The notes under the pieces: generated by a model
Databases searched by the model: none
Seen by the model: the letters and a program-made list of their open reading frames with translations, nothing else
What the model was told of the DNA's origin: nothing
Translations under genes and position numbers: made by a program
Assembly: GCF_900110755.1 (NCBI RefSeq)
Contig: NZ_FOFF01000068.1
Coordinates: 1-33,450, forward strand
Source of the DNA: Streptomyces sp. yr375
GTDB lineage: Bacteria; Actinomycetota; Actinomycetes; Streptomycetales; Streptomycetaceae
Length of the DNA stretch: 33,450 nucleotides
Direction: 5' to 3'
In this document: positions 25,121 through 33,450 of the stretch, in pieces
How positions within the stretch are numbered: position 1 is the first letter of the stretch
Layout of the letters: every line of letters begins with the position of its first letter

Positions 25121-25897
25121 ATGTGCCGTGTCGTCGACCTGCGGCAGGCCGTACTCGCGAAGAACGACGCGAGCGCCCACGAACTGCGCGCACACCTCGC
25201 CGCCCGAGGCACCGCCGTCGTCAACCTGCTGTCCAGTCCGGGCAGCGGCAAGACCGCGCTGCTGGAGCGCGAACTGCTGCGGGCCCGGGAGCGGTCCGTG
25301 CCCGTCGCGGCGCTGACCGCCGATCTCGCCACCGAGAACGACGCGGCGCGCCTGGCGCGTTCTGGCGTCCCCGTCAAGCAGGTGCTCACCGACGGACTGT
25401 GCCATCTGGAGGCGGGGATGCTCGCCGGGCACCTGGACGGCTGGCTGCCCGACGACACCCGGCTGCTGTTCGTGGAGAACGTCGGCAACCTGGTCTGCCC
25501 GGCCTCCTACGACCTGGGGGAGACGCTGCGGGTCACCCTCGCCTCCGTGACGGAGGGCGAGGACAAGCCGCTCAAGTACCCCACCGCCTTCGGCCTCGCC
25601 CACCTCGTCGTCGTCACCAAGACCGACATCGCGGAGGCCGTCGAGTTCGACGAGGCCGCGTTCCGCGCGAACGTGGAACAGGTCAACCCGGGAGTGGAGG
25701 TCGTCCTGACCTCGGCCCGGCGCGGGCAGGGGATCGGCGCCCTGCTCGACCGGGCGCTGGCCGCCGCGGACGGCGCACCCGTCCACGCACCGGTCATGAC
25801 CCGGCTGCCCCATGACCACGGTCACACCCACGGGCCCGACGGCCACACCCACCCGCACACGGAGGCCACCGGCACCATGGCCCACACCCACTCGTGA
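25121..25897 (+). CDS. hypB: HypB, nickel-handling GTPase with C-terminal histidine-rich tail
   Basis: A SIMIBI-type GTPase of 258 residues that powers nickel insertion with HypA. The P-loop is SSPGSGKT at 38-45. The metal site Cys94-His95 lies in DGLCHLEAG, followed by VENVGNLVCP. The guanine-specificity motif is TKTD rather than NKxD. An unusual feature is the histidine-rich stretch at the C-terminus: nine His in the last 29 residues (starting PHDHGHTHG). In well-known rhizobial HypB proteins the nickel-storage histidines are near the N-terminus. The tail probably stores or buffers Ni or Zn. The stop overlaps the hypF start (GTGA). Confidence 0.96.
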   Translation: MCRVVDLRQAVLAKNDASAHELRAHLAARGTAVVNLLSSPGSGKTALLERELLRARERSVPVAALTADLATENDAARLARSGVPVKQVLTDGLCHLEAGMLAGHLDGWLPDDTRLLFVENVGNLVCPASYDLGETLRVTLASVTEGEDKPLKYPTAFGLAHLVVVTKTDIAEAVEFDEAAFRANVEQVNPGVEVVLTSARRGQGIGALLDRALAAADGAPVHAPVMTRLPHDHGHTHGPDGHTHPHTEATGTMAHTHS

Positions 25898-28344
25898 GCG
25901 GAGTCCCGCTGGTGAGTGGTTCGCAGGCCCCGGTCGCCGTCGCCGAGGACGCTCCGTGCCGCCGCCGGGTGACTGTCCGAGGAGTGGTGCAGGGCGTGGG
26001 GTTCCGGCCCTACCTGTACGGCCTCGCCACCGAACTCGCCCTGGCCGGACACGTGACCAACACCCCGGAGGGCGTCGTCGCGGAGGTCGAGGGCACCGCC
26101 TCGGCAGTGGCCCGGTTCTGCGACCGGATCGCCGTCCAAGCGCCGCCGCTGGCCCGCGTGGAGTCCGTCCACCACCGGGAGCTGCCGCCCGCCGGAACCG
26201 CCGCCGGCACCGCGTTCACCATCCGCACCTCCCGCACCGACGGCCCGGCCCGCACCCTGGTCTCCCCGGACTCCGCGACCTGCGCCGACTGCCTCGCCGA
26301 ACTGGCGGACCCGGTGGACCGGCGGTACCGCCACCCGTTCGTCAACTGCACGCACTGCGGCCCGCGCTTCACGATCGTCACCGGCGTGCCCTACGACCGG
26401 GCCCACACCACCATGGCCGGCTTCGCGATGTGCCCCGACTGCGCCCGGGAGTACGCGGATCCGGCCGACCGCCGTTTCCACGCCCAGCCGGTCGCCTGCC
26501 CGGCCTGCGGGCCACGGCTGCGGCTGCTGGCCGCGCGGTCCGGGGAGGTCACGGGGGCGGACCCGGTCGCCGGGGCACGCGCACTGCTGTCGGACGGGGC
26601 GATCGTCGCCGTGAAGGGCCTGGGCGGCTACCACCTGGCCTGCGACGCCACGAACCAGGCGGCGGTCGCGCTGCTGCGCCGTCGGAAGGCGCGCGGGGAC
26701 AAGCCGTTCGCCGTCATGGCCAAGGCCGCGTACGACGTCCGGCACCTCGTCCGGCTGAGCCCCGAGGAGCAAAGCCTGCTCGAGGACCGGGCCAGACCGG
26801 TCGTCCTGATGCGGCGACGCCCGCAGCCGTCGTACGCCGCCGGGGCCCCGCGGCCCGCCGACGCCGTCGCGCCCGGCAGCCCCGACCTCGGCGTGATGCT
26901 GCCCTACACGCCCCTGCACCATCTGCTGCTCGGCCTGCCCGGCGACCCGGACGGACCCCGGCTGCTCGTCATGACCAGCGGCAACGTGTCCGGTGAGCCG
27001 ATCGTCACCGACGACACCGAGGCGCTGGAGCGGCTCGCGCACCTGGCCGACGCCTGGCTCACGCACGACCGGCCGATCCACGTCCCGTGCGACGACTCCG
27101 TGGTCCGCGTCTGCGACGGGGAGCCGCTGGTGCTGCGCCGCTCCCGCGGATACGCCCCGCTACCGGTAGCCCTTCCGCTGCCCGTGCGGCCGGCCCTCGC
27201 CGTCGGCGGGGACCTGAAGAACGCCTTCTGCCTGGGCGCGGGCCGGCGGGCCTGGCTGTCGGCGCACATCGGCGACATGGACGACGTCGGCACCCAGCGC
27301 GCCTTCGAGCACGCGGCGGCGCAGTTGGAGTCCATCACCGGGGTGCGGCCCGAGACCCTGGTCGCCGACCGGCATCCCGGCTACCGCTCCGCCCGCTGGG
27401 CCGACCGCACCGCGGCGCACCGGCCCGTCGTACACGTCCAGCACCATCACGCGCACGTCGCCGCCGCGATGGCGGAGCACGGGTCGGACGGCACCCGGCC
27501 GGTGATCGGCGTCGCCTTCGACGGCACGGGCCACGGCGACGACGGCGCGGTGTGGGGCGGGGAGTTCCTGCTCGCCGACTACGACCGCTGCATCCGGTTC
27601 GGGCACCTCGCGTACGTCCCGCTGCCCGGCGGCGACGCCGCGGTGCGCCGCCCGTACCGCATGGCACTGGCCCATCTGCGGGCGGCCGGCATCGCCTGGT
27701 CCGCCGACCTGGCCTGTACGGCCGCCTGCCCGCCCGACGAACTCCGCTTGCTGGAACGGCAGTTGGAGCGCGACCTGAACTGCGTCCCGACCTCCAGCAT
27801 GGGCCGGCTCTTCGACGCCGTGTCCTCCCTCGCGGGGGTGTGCCACCGCGCCGGATACGAGGCACAGGCCGCCGTCGAGTTGGAGGGCGCGGCCCTGCAC
27901 GCACCCGCCGAGGACACCACCGCGTACGCCTTCGCCCTGCGCGAGTCGGAGGAAAGCGGGGAGAACGGGGGCGGCGGTGTCGTACGGGCCGATCCGGCGC
28001 CCGTGTTCGCGGCGATCGTCGGTGATCTGCGCGCGGGCGTCGCACCGGCCCTGGTCGCGGCCCGCTTCCACCGGGGCGTGACCGGTCTGGTGCACCGGAT
28101 GTGCGCGCTGGCGCGCGAGCGGCACGGGCTGGACACGGTCGCCCTCACCGGCGGCGTGTTCGCCAACACGCTGCTCTCCTCCGCCTGCGCCGCCACTCTG
28201 CGCGAGGACGGCTTCACGGTCCTGCGACACCACCTCGTGCCACCCGGCGACGGCGGCCTGGCGCTGGGCCAGTTGATGGTGGCGGCCCGCGCCACTCCCC
28301 CTTCAACTCCCCTTTCCACTCCCCCTTCCATTTCCACCGACTGA
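25894..28344 (+). CDS. hypF: HypF, carbamoyltransferase for cyanide-ligand synthesis
   Basis: A protein of 816 residues. It turns carbamoyl phosphate and ATP into a carbamoyl-adenylate and passes the carbamoyl group to the C-terminal cysteine of HypE. Domains in order are an acylphosphatase-like domain (GVVQGVGFRP at 30-39) and two zinc fingers (Cys130/133/152/155 and Cys180/183/202/205). A YrdC-like domain follows (about 220-400, KGLGGYHLACDATN) and then a Kae1-like domain with VQHHHAHVAA and GGVFANTLL. The start is GTG in a GTGA overlap with hypB. A second GTG 18 bases on is also possible. The C-terminus ends in a Thr/Pro/Ser-repeat tail (TPPSTPLSTPPS), likely disordered. Confidence 0.96.
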   Translation: MSGVPLVSGSQAPVAVAEDAPCRRRVTVRGVVQGVGFRPYLYGLATELALAGHVTNTPEGVVAEVEGTASAVARFCDRIAVQAPPLARVESVHHRELPPAGTAAGTAFTIRTSRTDGPARTLVSPDSATCADCLAELADPVDRRYRHPFVNCTHCGPRFTIVTGVPYDRAHTTMAGFAMCPDCAREYADPADRRFHAQPVACPACGPRLRLLAARSGEVTGADPVAGARALLSDGAIVAVKGLGGYHLACDATNQAAVALLRRRKARGDKPFAVMAKAAYDVRHLVRLSPEEQSLLEDRARPVVLMRRRPQPSYAAGAPRPADAVAPGSPDLGVMLPYTPLHHLLLGLPGDPDGPRLLVMTSGNVSGEPIVTDDTEALERLAHLADAWLTHDRPIHVPCDDSVVRVCDGEPLVLRRSRGYAPLPVALPLPVRPALAVGGDLKNAFCLGAGRRAWLSAHIGDMDDVGTQRAFEHAAAQLESITGVRPETLVADRHPGYRSARWADRTAAHRPVVHVQHHHAHVAAAMAEHGSDGTRPVIGVAFDGTGHGDDGAVWGGEFLLADYDRCIRFGHLAYVPLPGGDAAVRRPYRMALAHLRAAGIAWSADLACTAACPPDELRLLERQLERDLNCVPTSSMGRLFDAVSSLAGVCHRAGYEAQAAVELEGAALHAPAEDTTAYAFALRESEESGENGGGGVVRADPAPVFAAIVGDLRAGVAPALVAARFHRGVTGLVHRMCALARERHGLDTVALTGGVFANTLLSSACAATLREDGFTVLRHHLVPPGDGGLALGQLMVAARATPPSTPLSTPPSISTD

Positions 28345-28375
28345 GCAACGCGCGACCCATAGCGAGGAGAGGCTC

Positions 28376-28677
28376 ATGTGTCTGGCGGTACCCGGCAAAG
28401 TGCTGGACATCGAGGAACGGGACGGTACCCGGATGGCCACCGTCGACTTCGGCGGCGTGGTCAAGGAAGTGTGCCTGGAGTACCTGCCCGACCTCCAGGT
28501 CGGCGAGTACGCCATCGTCCACGTCGGGTTCGCCCTGCAACGGCTGGACGAGGAGTCGGCGCGGCAGACGCTCGAACTCTTCGCCGAACTCGGCATGTTG
28601 CAGGAGGAGTTCGGCGACCCCTGGGAGACGGCGGCGGTGGAGGCGGGCGTGGACCCGGTGGAAGAGGTGCGCAACCA

Positions 28678-28681
<4 letters not shown>
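28376..28681 (+). CDS. hypC: HypC, Fe(CN)2CO chaperone
   Basis: A protein of 101 residues of the HypC/HupF family. Its N-terminal MCLAVPGKV carries Cys2, which after Met removal holds the iron intermediate with HypD and then hands it to the large-subunit precursor. The OB-fold pattern continues with ATVDFGGVVKEVCLEYL and VGEYAIVHVGFAL. Cys2 fixes the start at 28376, with GAGGAGAGG just upstream. The gene lies 31 bases behind hypF and overlaps hypD by 4 bases (GTGA). It is slightly longer than the shortest family members, with an acidic C-terminal tail. Confidence 0.96.
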
Positions 28682-29800
<1,119 letters not shown>

Positions 29801-29808
<8 letters not shown>

Positions 29809-30883
29809 CCTCACCGATCTCCCCGCCCCCGCCGCTCTGGACATCGAGGCGTGGACGTGTCCGGTGCCCGTGCGTGACCGGCCGCGGGTCGTCATGGGCC
29901 ACGGCGGCGGCGGAGTGCTGTCCGCCGAACTGGTCCAGCAGATCTTCGCGCCCGCCTTCGGGGGCGAGGTGCTCGCGCAGATGGGCGATGCCGCCGTCGT
30001 CTCCCTCGGCGGTGCCCGGCTGGCGTTCTCCACCGACTCGTACGTGGTGCGGCCGCTGTTCTTCCCCGGCGGCAGCATCGGTGACCTGGCGGTCAACGGA
30101 ACCGTCAACGACCTCGCCATGAGCGGCGCCCGTGCCGCCTACCTCTCCTGCGGATTCATCCTGGAGGAGGGCGTCGAACTGGACGTCGTCACGCGGGTGT
30201 CGGAGGCGCTGGGGGCCGCCGCGCGCACCGCCGGTGTGGAGGTGGCGACCGGCGACACCAAGGTGGTGGAGGCCGGCCACGGCGACGGGATCTACATCAA
30301 CACCGCGGGCATCGGCGTCGTCCCGGCGGGCGTCGACCTGCGTCCGCAACGCGTCGTCCCCGGCGACGTCGTGATCGTCAGCGGCGCGATCGGCGTCCAC
30401 GGGGTTGCGGTCATGAGCGTGCGCGAGGGCCTGGAATTCGGCGTGGAGATCGAGAGCGACTGCGCGGCGCTCGGCGGTCTGGTCGACGCCATGCTCGCCG
30501 TCACCCCGGAGCTGCACGTACTGCGCGATCCCACCCGAGGCGGCCTCGCGGCCTCGCTCAACGAGATCGCGCAGGCCTCCGGCACCGGGATCGTCATCCG
30601 GGAACGCGACGTCCCGGTCCCGCCGGCCGTGGCCAACGCCTGCGCCATCCTCGGACTGGACCCCATGTACATCGCCAACGAGGGCAAGTTGGTCGCGTTC
30701 GTCCCGCGCGAGCACGCCGACGCCGTCCTCGAAGCGATGCGCGCCCATCCGCTGGGCGCGGACTCCGTGGTCATCGGCGAGACCGTCGAGGCCCACCCCG
30801 GCATGGTCGTGGCCCGGACCGGCCTCGGCGGAACGCGGGTGGTCGACCTGCCGATCGGGGAGCAACTGCCGCGGATCTGCTGA
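29801..30883 (+). CDS. hypE: HypE, carbamoyl dehydratase for cyanide ligand
   Basis: A protein of 360 residues of the PurM/AIR-synthase-like family. It dehydrates the carbamoyl group on its C-terminal cysteine to a thiocyanate and donates CN to the HypC-HypD iron. The C-terminus is PRIC, with the acceptor Cys as last residue. The N-terminal ATPase motif is MGHGGGGVLSAELVQQIF, and later blocks include FSTDSYVVRPLFFPGGSIGD and DPTRGGLAASLNEIA. The most sensible start is TTG at 29801, which overlaps hypD by 8 bases and has GGGAGG upstream. Longer frames run into hypD. It is the last gene of the hyp block and is followed by a perfect hairpin. Confidence 0.96.
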
Positions 30884-30898
30884 CAGGGATCCGCCGAA

Positions 30899-30929
30899 CT
30901 GACCGCCGTCAGCCCCTGACGGCGGTCAG
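30899..30929. terminator. Perfect 14-base inverted repeat between convergent hypE and tetR
   Basis: CTGACCGCCGTCAG (30899-30912) and CTGACGGCGGTCAG (30916-30929) pair without mismatch around a three-base CCC loop. It lies 16 bases after the hypE stop, and its right arm includes the last codons of the tetR gene on the other strand. It should act as a terminator in both directions. There is no U-run. Confidence 0.75.
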
Positions 30930-31508
30930 CGCCGTGTCGAGGAGGTCACCGATCGGCTTGGTGCCGCCGGTTCGCGCCCACTCGTCGACGGCGACGTTCA
31001 GGCAGGCCAGAGCCGAGGAGACGATCGCGCGGGCGCGCAGTTCCCGGGTGCCGGTCGGCCCCCGGAGCCGTCGGACGGTGTTCGGGAGGAGCGCCTCCGC
31101 CCAGCGCGCCCGCTTGTTCAGCAACGACGGCCGGAGCGCGGGAGTCGCGTCGAGCATCGCCGCCACCGCGAGGTTGGTGTCGGCGTTGTCGGTGAGTTCG
31201 TCGAGGTGGGGCTGCATGGCGTGGCGCAGCGCGGTCCAGGGGCCTTCTTCCAGGGGACGCGCCGCCAGGGCTTCGGCGAGTCTGTCGCCGATCTCGTCCA
31301 TGTGGCCGACGACCATGTCCTCCTTGGTCGGGAAGTAACGGAACACGCTGCGCCCCGACATACCGACCGCGGCGGCGATCTGGTCGACCGTCGTCTGCTC
31401 GAAGCCGTTCGCCACGAACAGCGTCATCGCGGTCTCGGCGATCTGTGCCCGCACGGCCCGCCGGGTCAGCTCCCGCAGCCCTGATGTCGCCCTCGCTGTG
31501 TTGACCAT
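30909..31508 (-). CDS. TetR-family transcriptional regulator
   Basis: A regulator of 199 residues from the chosen start. The N-terminal helix-turn-helix is clear: AMTLFVANGFEQTTVDQIAA, then AVGMSGRSVFRYFPTKEDMV. The C-terminal part is a ligand-binding helical domain (LDELTDNADTNLAVAAMLDA). I prefer the ATG at 31506-31508 (MVNTARATSG). The frame can extend to 31547, but that would place the palindromic operator inside the gene. It is divergent from the dehydrogenase gene, with a perfect palindrome between them, so it probably represses that gene and itself. It belongs to this unit and not to the hydrogenase operon, from which it is separated by a hairpin. Confidence 0.92.
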   Translation of the reverse strand: MVNTARATSGLRELTRRAVRAQIAETAMTLFVANGFEQTTVDQIAAAVGMSGRSVFRYFPTKEDMVVGHMDEIGDRLAEALAARPLEEGPWTALRHAMQPHLDELTDNADTNLAVAAMLDATPALRPSLLNKRARWAEALLPNTVRRLRGPTGTRELRARAIVSSALACLNVAVDEWARTGGTKPIGDLLDTALTAVRG

Positions 31509-31536
31509 CCACCCAGGGTATCGGTCGCCGCCGAAC

Positions 31537-31553
31537 CTGTCAGTCACTGACAG
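31537..31553. promoter_or_regulatory. Perfect palindrome, probable TetR operator
   Basis: CTGTCAGTCACTGACAG is a perfect 17-base palindrome (8 + 1 + 8) between the divergent tetR and dehydrogenase genes. On the plus strand, its left part (CTGTCA, 31537-31542) could serve as a -35 for a TACGAT -10 at 31561-31566, spacing 18. Repressor binding would then block RNA polymerase. Confidence 0.75.
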
Positions 31554-31637
31554 AATGGTCTACGATTGACGAAAGTGTTGGCGGCCATCATGTCGCGGGC
31601 TCGCGTATGAAGTGATCGATGACCCGAGGGGTGCGTC

Positions 31638-32255
31638 ATGAAGGTGATCGTTGTCGGAACCGGGACGATAGGCGCGGCGGTGCGCAGCACGCTTGTCGCG
31701 CAGGGACACGAGGTGGTGTCGGTGGGCCGCACTTCCGGCGACCACCAGGCGGACATCACGGACATGGCGCGCCTGCGGGCCCTCTTCGCCGAGGTCGCCG
31801 GGTCCGGGCCGTTCGACGCCGTCGCCAACGCGGCCGGTGACGTGTTCCCGGCGCCGCTGGAACAGGCCACGGACCAGCAGTGGGCCGACTCCGTCGCGGC
31901 CAAGGGCATGGGGCAGATCAACCTCGTACGGGCCGCGCTGCCGCACATCGCCGACCGGGGCTCGTTCACGCTGGTCTCCGGCGTGCTGACGGACGAGTTC
32001 ACGGCGGCCGCCACCATCGGTGCGACGGTGAACCACATGGTGGAGGGGTTCGTGAAGGCGTCCGCGACGGAGCTGCCGCGCGGCCTGCGCATCAACTGCG
32101 TCAGCCCCACAGTCCTGACCGAGTCCGTGGCCTACCACCCGCACTTCCCCGGTTTCACCCCCGTACCGGCCGACGAGGTCGCCCTCGCCTACCTTCGCGC
32201 CATCGCGAACCCCATCACCGGCCGCATCCTCAAACTCCACAAGACCGACAACTGA
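31638..32255 (+). CDS. Short-chain dehydrogenase/reductase-like protein lacking the YxxxK motif
   Basis: A protein of 205 residues of the SDR fold, shorter than classical SDRs (about 250). The nucleotide loop is VVGTGTIGAAV at about 5-15, and later NAAGDVF fits the NAG motif. The position of the catalytic Tyr-x-x-x-Lys reads GATVNHMVEGFVKA, without an aligned Tyr/Lys pair. The end of the domain, LPRGLRINCVSPT, is typical. It may be a reductase using another residue or a binding protein rather than a standard oxidoreductase. It has a GAGGGG ribosome site and is divergent from a tetR gene that likely controls it. Confidence 0.85.
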   Translation: MKVIVVGTGTIGAAVRSTLVAQGHEVVSVGRTSGDHQADITDMARLRALFAEVAGSGPFDAVANAAGDVFPAPLEQATDQQWADSVAAKGMGQINLVRAALPHIADRGSFTLVSGVLTDEFTAAATIGATVNHMVEGFVKASATELPRGLRINCVSPTVLTESVAYHPHFPGFTPVPADEVALAYLRAIANPITGRILKLHKTDN

Positions 32256-32602
32256 CCGCCACGGCCTCGGCCACGACCTCGGCCACGGTTTCGGGTTCCG
32301 GTACCTGGGCGGTTGCCCTTCTTCTGGCGGAGAGGCGCTCGACAGGCCCCCTCGCGGCGGGCCCCGCCTCGGCCGACTTCCTCTCCCTGAAGGCGGTCCC
32401 GGCTTCGGCGACCGAGATACGAGCACTCCTGGCGAAGGCGTGAGGCCGCCGCCGTCTCCGGGCAACTGGCCGGCGTCACCTCACCCTCGCCCGCCCGCGC
32501 GGCGCGGGTCTGAGAAGCCCCACGCCTGATTGCGCCGGGCGGGAATCGGGCACCCGGTGAACCAGTGGCACGAGACCGGACGTGAGACAGGAGGTGGGCG
32601 CG
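32256..32602. other. Intergenic region, no gene seen
   Basis: About 350 bases between the dehydrogenase and the next small gene. Just after the stop, CCTCGGCCACG occurs twice (32265 and 32277), a short direct repeat that does not form a clear hairpin. Open frames crossing it have GC-driven composition. No promoter could be defined, though one for the small basic protein must lie in the right part. Confidence 0.5.
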
Positions 32603-32926
32603 ATGCCGCGAGGGTCGAACGCCAAGCGGGAACGGCAGTATGAGCACATCAAGGACAGCGCCAAGGAACGCGGCGAGTCGGACGAGCGGGCCAAGGAGAT
32701 CGCGGCACGCACCGTCAACAAGGAGCGCGCCCGCGCCGGGGAGTCCCGCATCGCCAGCCGTACGTCGACCCAGGACATGTCCTCGTACCGGCGGGGCGGA
32801 CAGCGCTCGCACTCCGGGTCCGCGGGCCCGACGAAAGACCAGCTCTACAACGAGGCCCGGCAACGCGGCATCAAGGGCCGCTCGACCATGACCAAGGCCC
32901 AACTGAGCAGGGCGCTGGGCCGCTGA
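32603..32926 (+). CDS. Small basic protein, 'plasmid stabilisation'-type with Rho-N/SAP-like C-terminus
   Basis: A protein of 107 residues with many Arg/Lys/Glu. The N-terminal half is a highly charged helical stretch (RGSNAKRERQYEHIKDSAKE, ERAKEIAARTVNKERARAGE). A Ser/Gly/Arg-rich linker precedes a short helix-turn-helix-like end (TKDQLYNEARQRGIKGRSTM, TKAQLSRALG), which resembles SAP/Rho N-terminal nucleic-acid-binding motifs. Homologues are often labelled plasmid stabilisation protein in Streptomyces, without much experimental basis. The ATG at 32603 has GGAGGT upstream. It appears monocistronic. A DNA- or RNA-binding role is an inference from charge and motif. Confidence 0.8.
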   Translation: MPRGSNAKRERQYEHIKDSAKERGESDERAKEIAARTVNKERARAGESRIASRTSTQDMSSYRRGGQRSHSGSAGPTKDQLYNEARQRGIKGRSTMTKAQLSRALGR

Positions 32927-33111
32927 CGGCATGCCGGTGCCGGTGTCGGTGCCGACGACGGCGAATTCTCCTTTGTTGCCCCCTGAGTAATCGAAAAATT
33001 AACCTTTCACGTGTATTCGAGTTCGCGCGGGCCGCTCGGCTGATCCGGTGGTTCTGTGGCGCGAGCGGCAGGTGTCGCCGGTGAAAGGTAGTGCGAATCA
33101 AGCTGTCGTGC
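32927..33111. other. Short AT-richer gap before the IS630 element
   Basis: This gap includes an unusually A/T-rich patch for this genome around 32960-33020 (CGAAAAATTAACC). No gene or clear hairpin is seen. The local composition drop may reflect a promoter or an IS target zone. Confidence 0.4.
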
Positions 33112-33450
33112 TAGTGTCCTGAGTCGTTAGTTCGTTTGCGGTTGTAGGGTGGGGTGATGCCTGGTCCGAAGCCCTTGCCTCTGGAGCTGTCCGGTCACGA
33201 ACGCCGGGTGCTGCGGGGCTGGTTGCGCAAGCAGACCGCGTCTCAGGCACTCGTACTGCGGGCGAGGATCGTGCTGGCGTGCGCGGACGGCCGGTCGAAC
33301 GCGCGAGTCGCGGATGACCTGGGCATCTCGCGGGAGACGGTGCGTAAGTGGCGTTCCCGGTTCGCCGCGGACCGGCTGGAGGGCCTGGTGGACCGGCCGC
33401 GGTCGGGGGCGCCGCGGAAGATCACGGACGAGCAGGTCGAAGCCTTGGTC
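33112..33450 (+). mobile_element. IS630-family insertion sequence, left part, cut by window edge
   Basis: The left end probably begins at the TA at 33112-33113, followed by GTGTCCTGAGTCGTTAGTTC, a form seen at ends of Streptomyces IS630-type elements, which duplicate a TA target. The transposase starts 44 bases inside. The right end and its inverted repeat are outside the window, so the boundary could not be checked. Confidence 0.65.
33157..33450 (+). CDS. IS630-family transposase, N-terminal part
   Basis: An ATG at 33157 opens 98 codons that run off the window. The N-terminus MPGPKPLPLELSGHERRVLR leads into a helix-turn-helix (LRARIVLACADGRSNARVAD, DLGISRETVRKWRSRF) and then the linker GLVDRPRSGAPRKITDEQ. 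This is the standard DNA-binding half of IS630-type transposases. The DDE catalytic domain lies beyond the window edge, so intactness is unknown. Confidence 0.9.
   Translation, partial: MPGPKPLPLELSGHERRVLRGWLRKQTASQALVLRARIVLACADGRSNARVADDLGISRETVRKWRSRFAADRLEGLVDRPRSGAPRKITDEQVEALV

Overview
The window is very GC-rich, high-coding-density actinobacterial DNA, almost certainly from a Streptomyces or close relative. GTG and TTG starts, ATGA/GTGA translational coupling, the actinobacterial (group 1h, 'high-affinity') type of [NiFe]-hydrogenase, a B12-riboswitch metE and several Streptomyces-type small proteins all point that way. The product names below come from motifs and family recognition; no database search was run.

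Layout. (1) 1-655: the 3' end of an IS1634/IS4-like transposase, then a short remnant region. (2) 656-8969, minus strand: a tight operon, transcribed as fatty-acyl-AMP ligase, Delta9-type desaturase, second Delta9-type desaturase, acyl carrier protein, Delta12-type desaturase, cytochrome P450 and asparagine-synthase-like amidotransferase. This is the most novel-looking part of the window. It looks like a small biosynthetic cluster that loads a fatty acid on a dedicated carrier protein and desaturates it repeatedly, as in bacterial polyyne/terminal-alkyne pathways, with possible P450 oxidation and amidation. (3) 8970-12061: sparse DNA with a methyltransferase, a small membrane protein and decayed sequence. 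(4) 12062-14829: a cobalamin riboswitch, then metE broken by a one-base insertion, then a terminator hairpin. (5) 15004-30883: a complete aerobic [NiFe]-hydrogenase locus. It holds two small accessory genes, hypX, the small and large subunits, a chain of four overlapping accessory genes, the maturation protease, a mini-membrane protein and hypABFCDE. (6) 30899-32255: a shared terminator hairpin, then a TetR regulator divergent from a short-chain dehydrogenase with a perfect palindrome between them. (7) 32603-33450: a small basic stabilisation-type protein and the start of an IS630-family element.

How the genes fit together. The hydrogenase region appears self-sufficient. HypX can supply the active-site CO from a formyl donor in air. 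HypE/HypF make cyanide from carbamoyl phosphate, HypC/HypD assemble Fe(CN)2CO, HypA/HypB insert nickel, and the protease trims the large subunit. Such enzymes oxidise atmospheric-level H2 as a maintenance energy source in resting cells and spores. The lipid cluster has the activation, carrier and desaturation machinery but no recognisable thioesterase, ketosynthase or NRPS inside the window. Its product may therefore be released by another enzyme, transferred onward, or amidated by the AsnB homologue.
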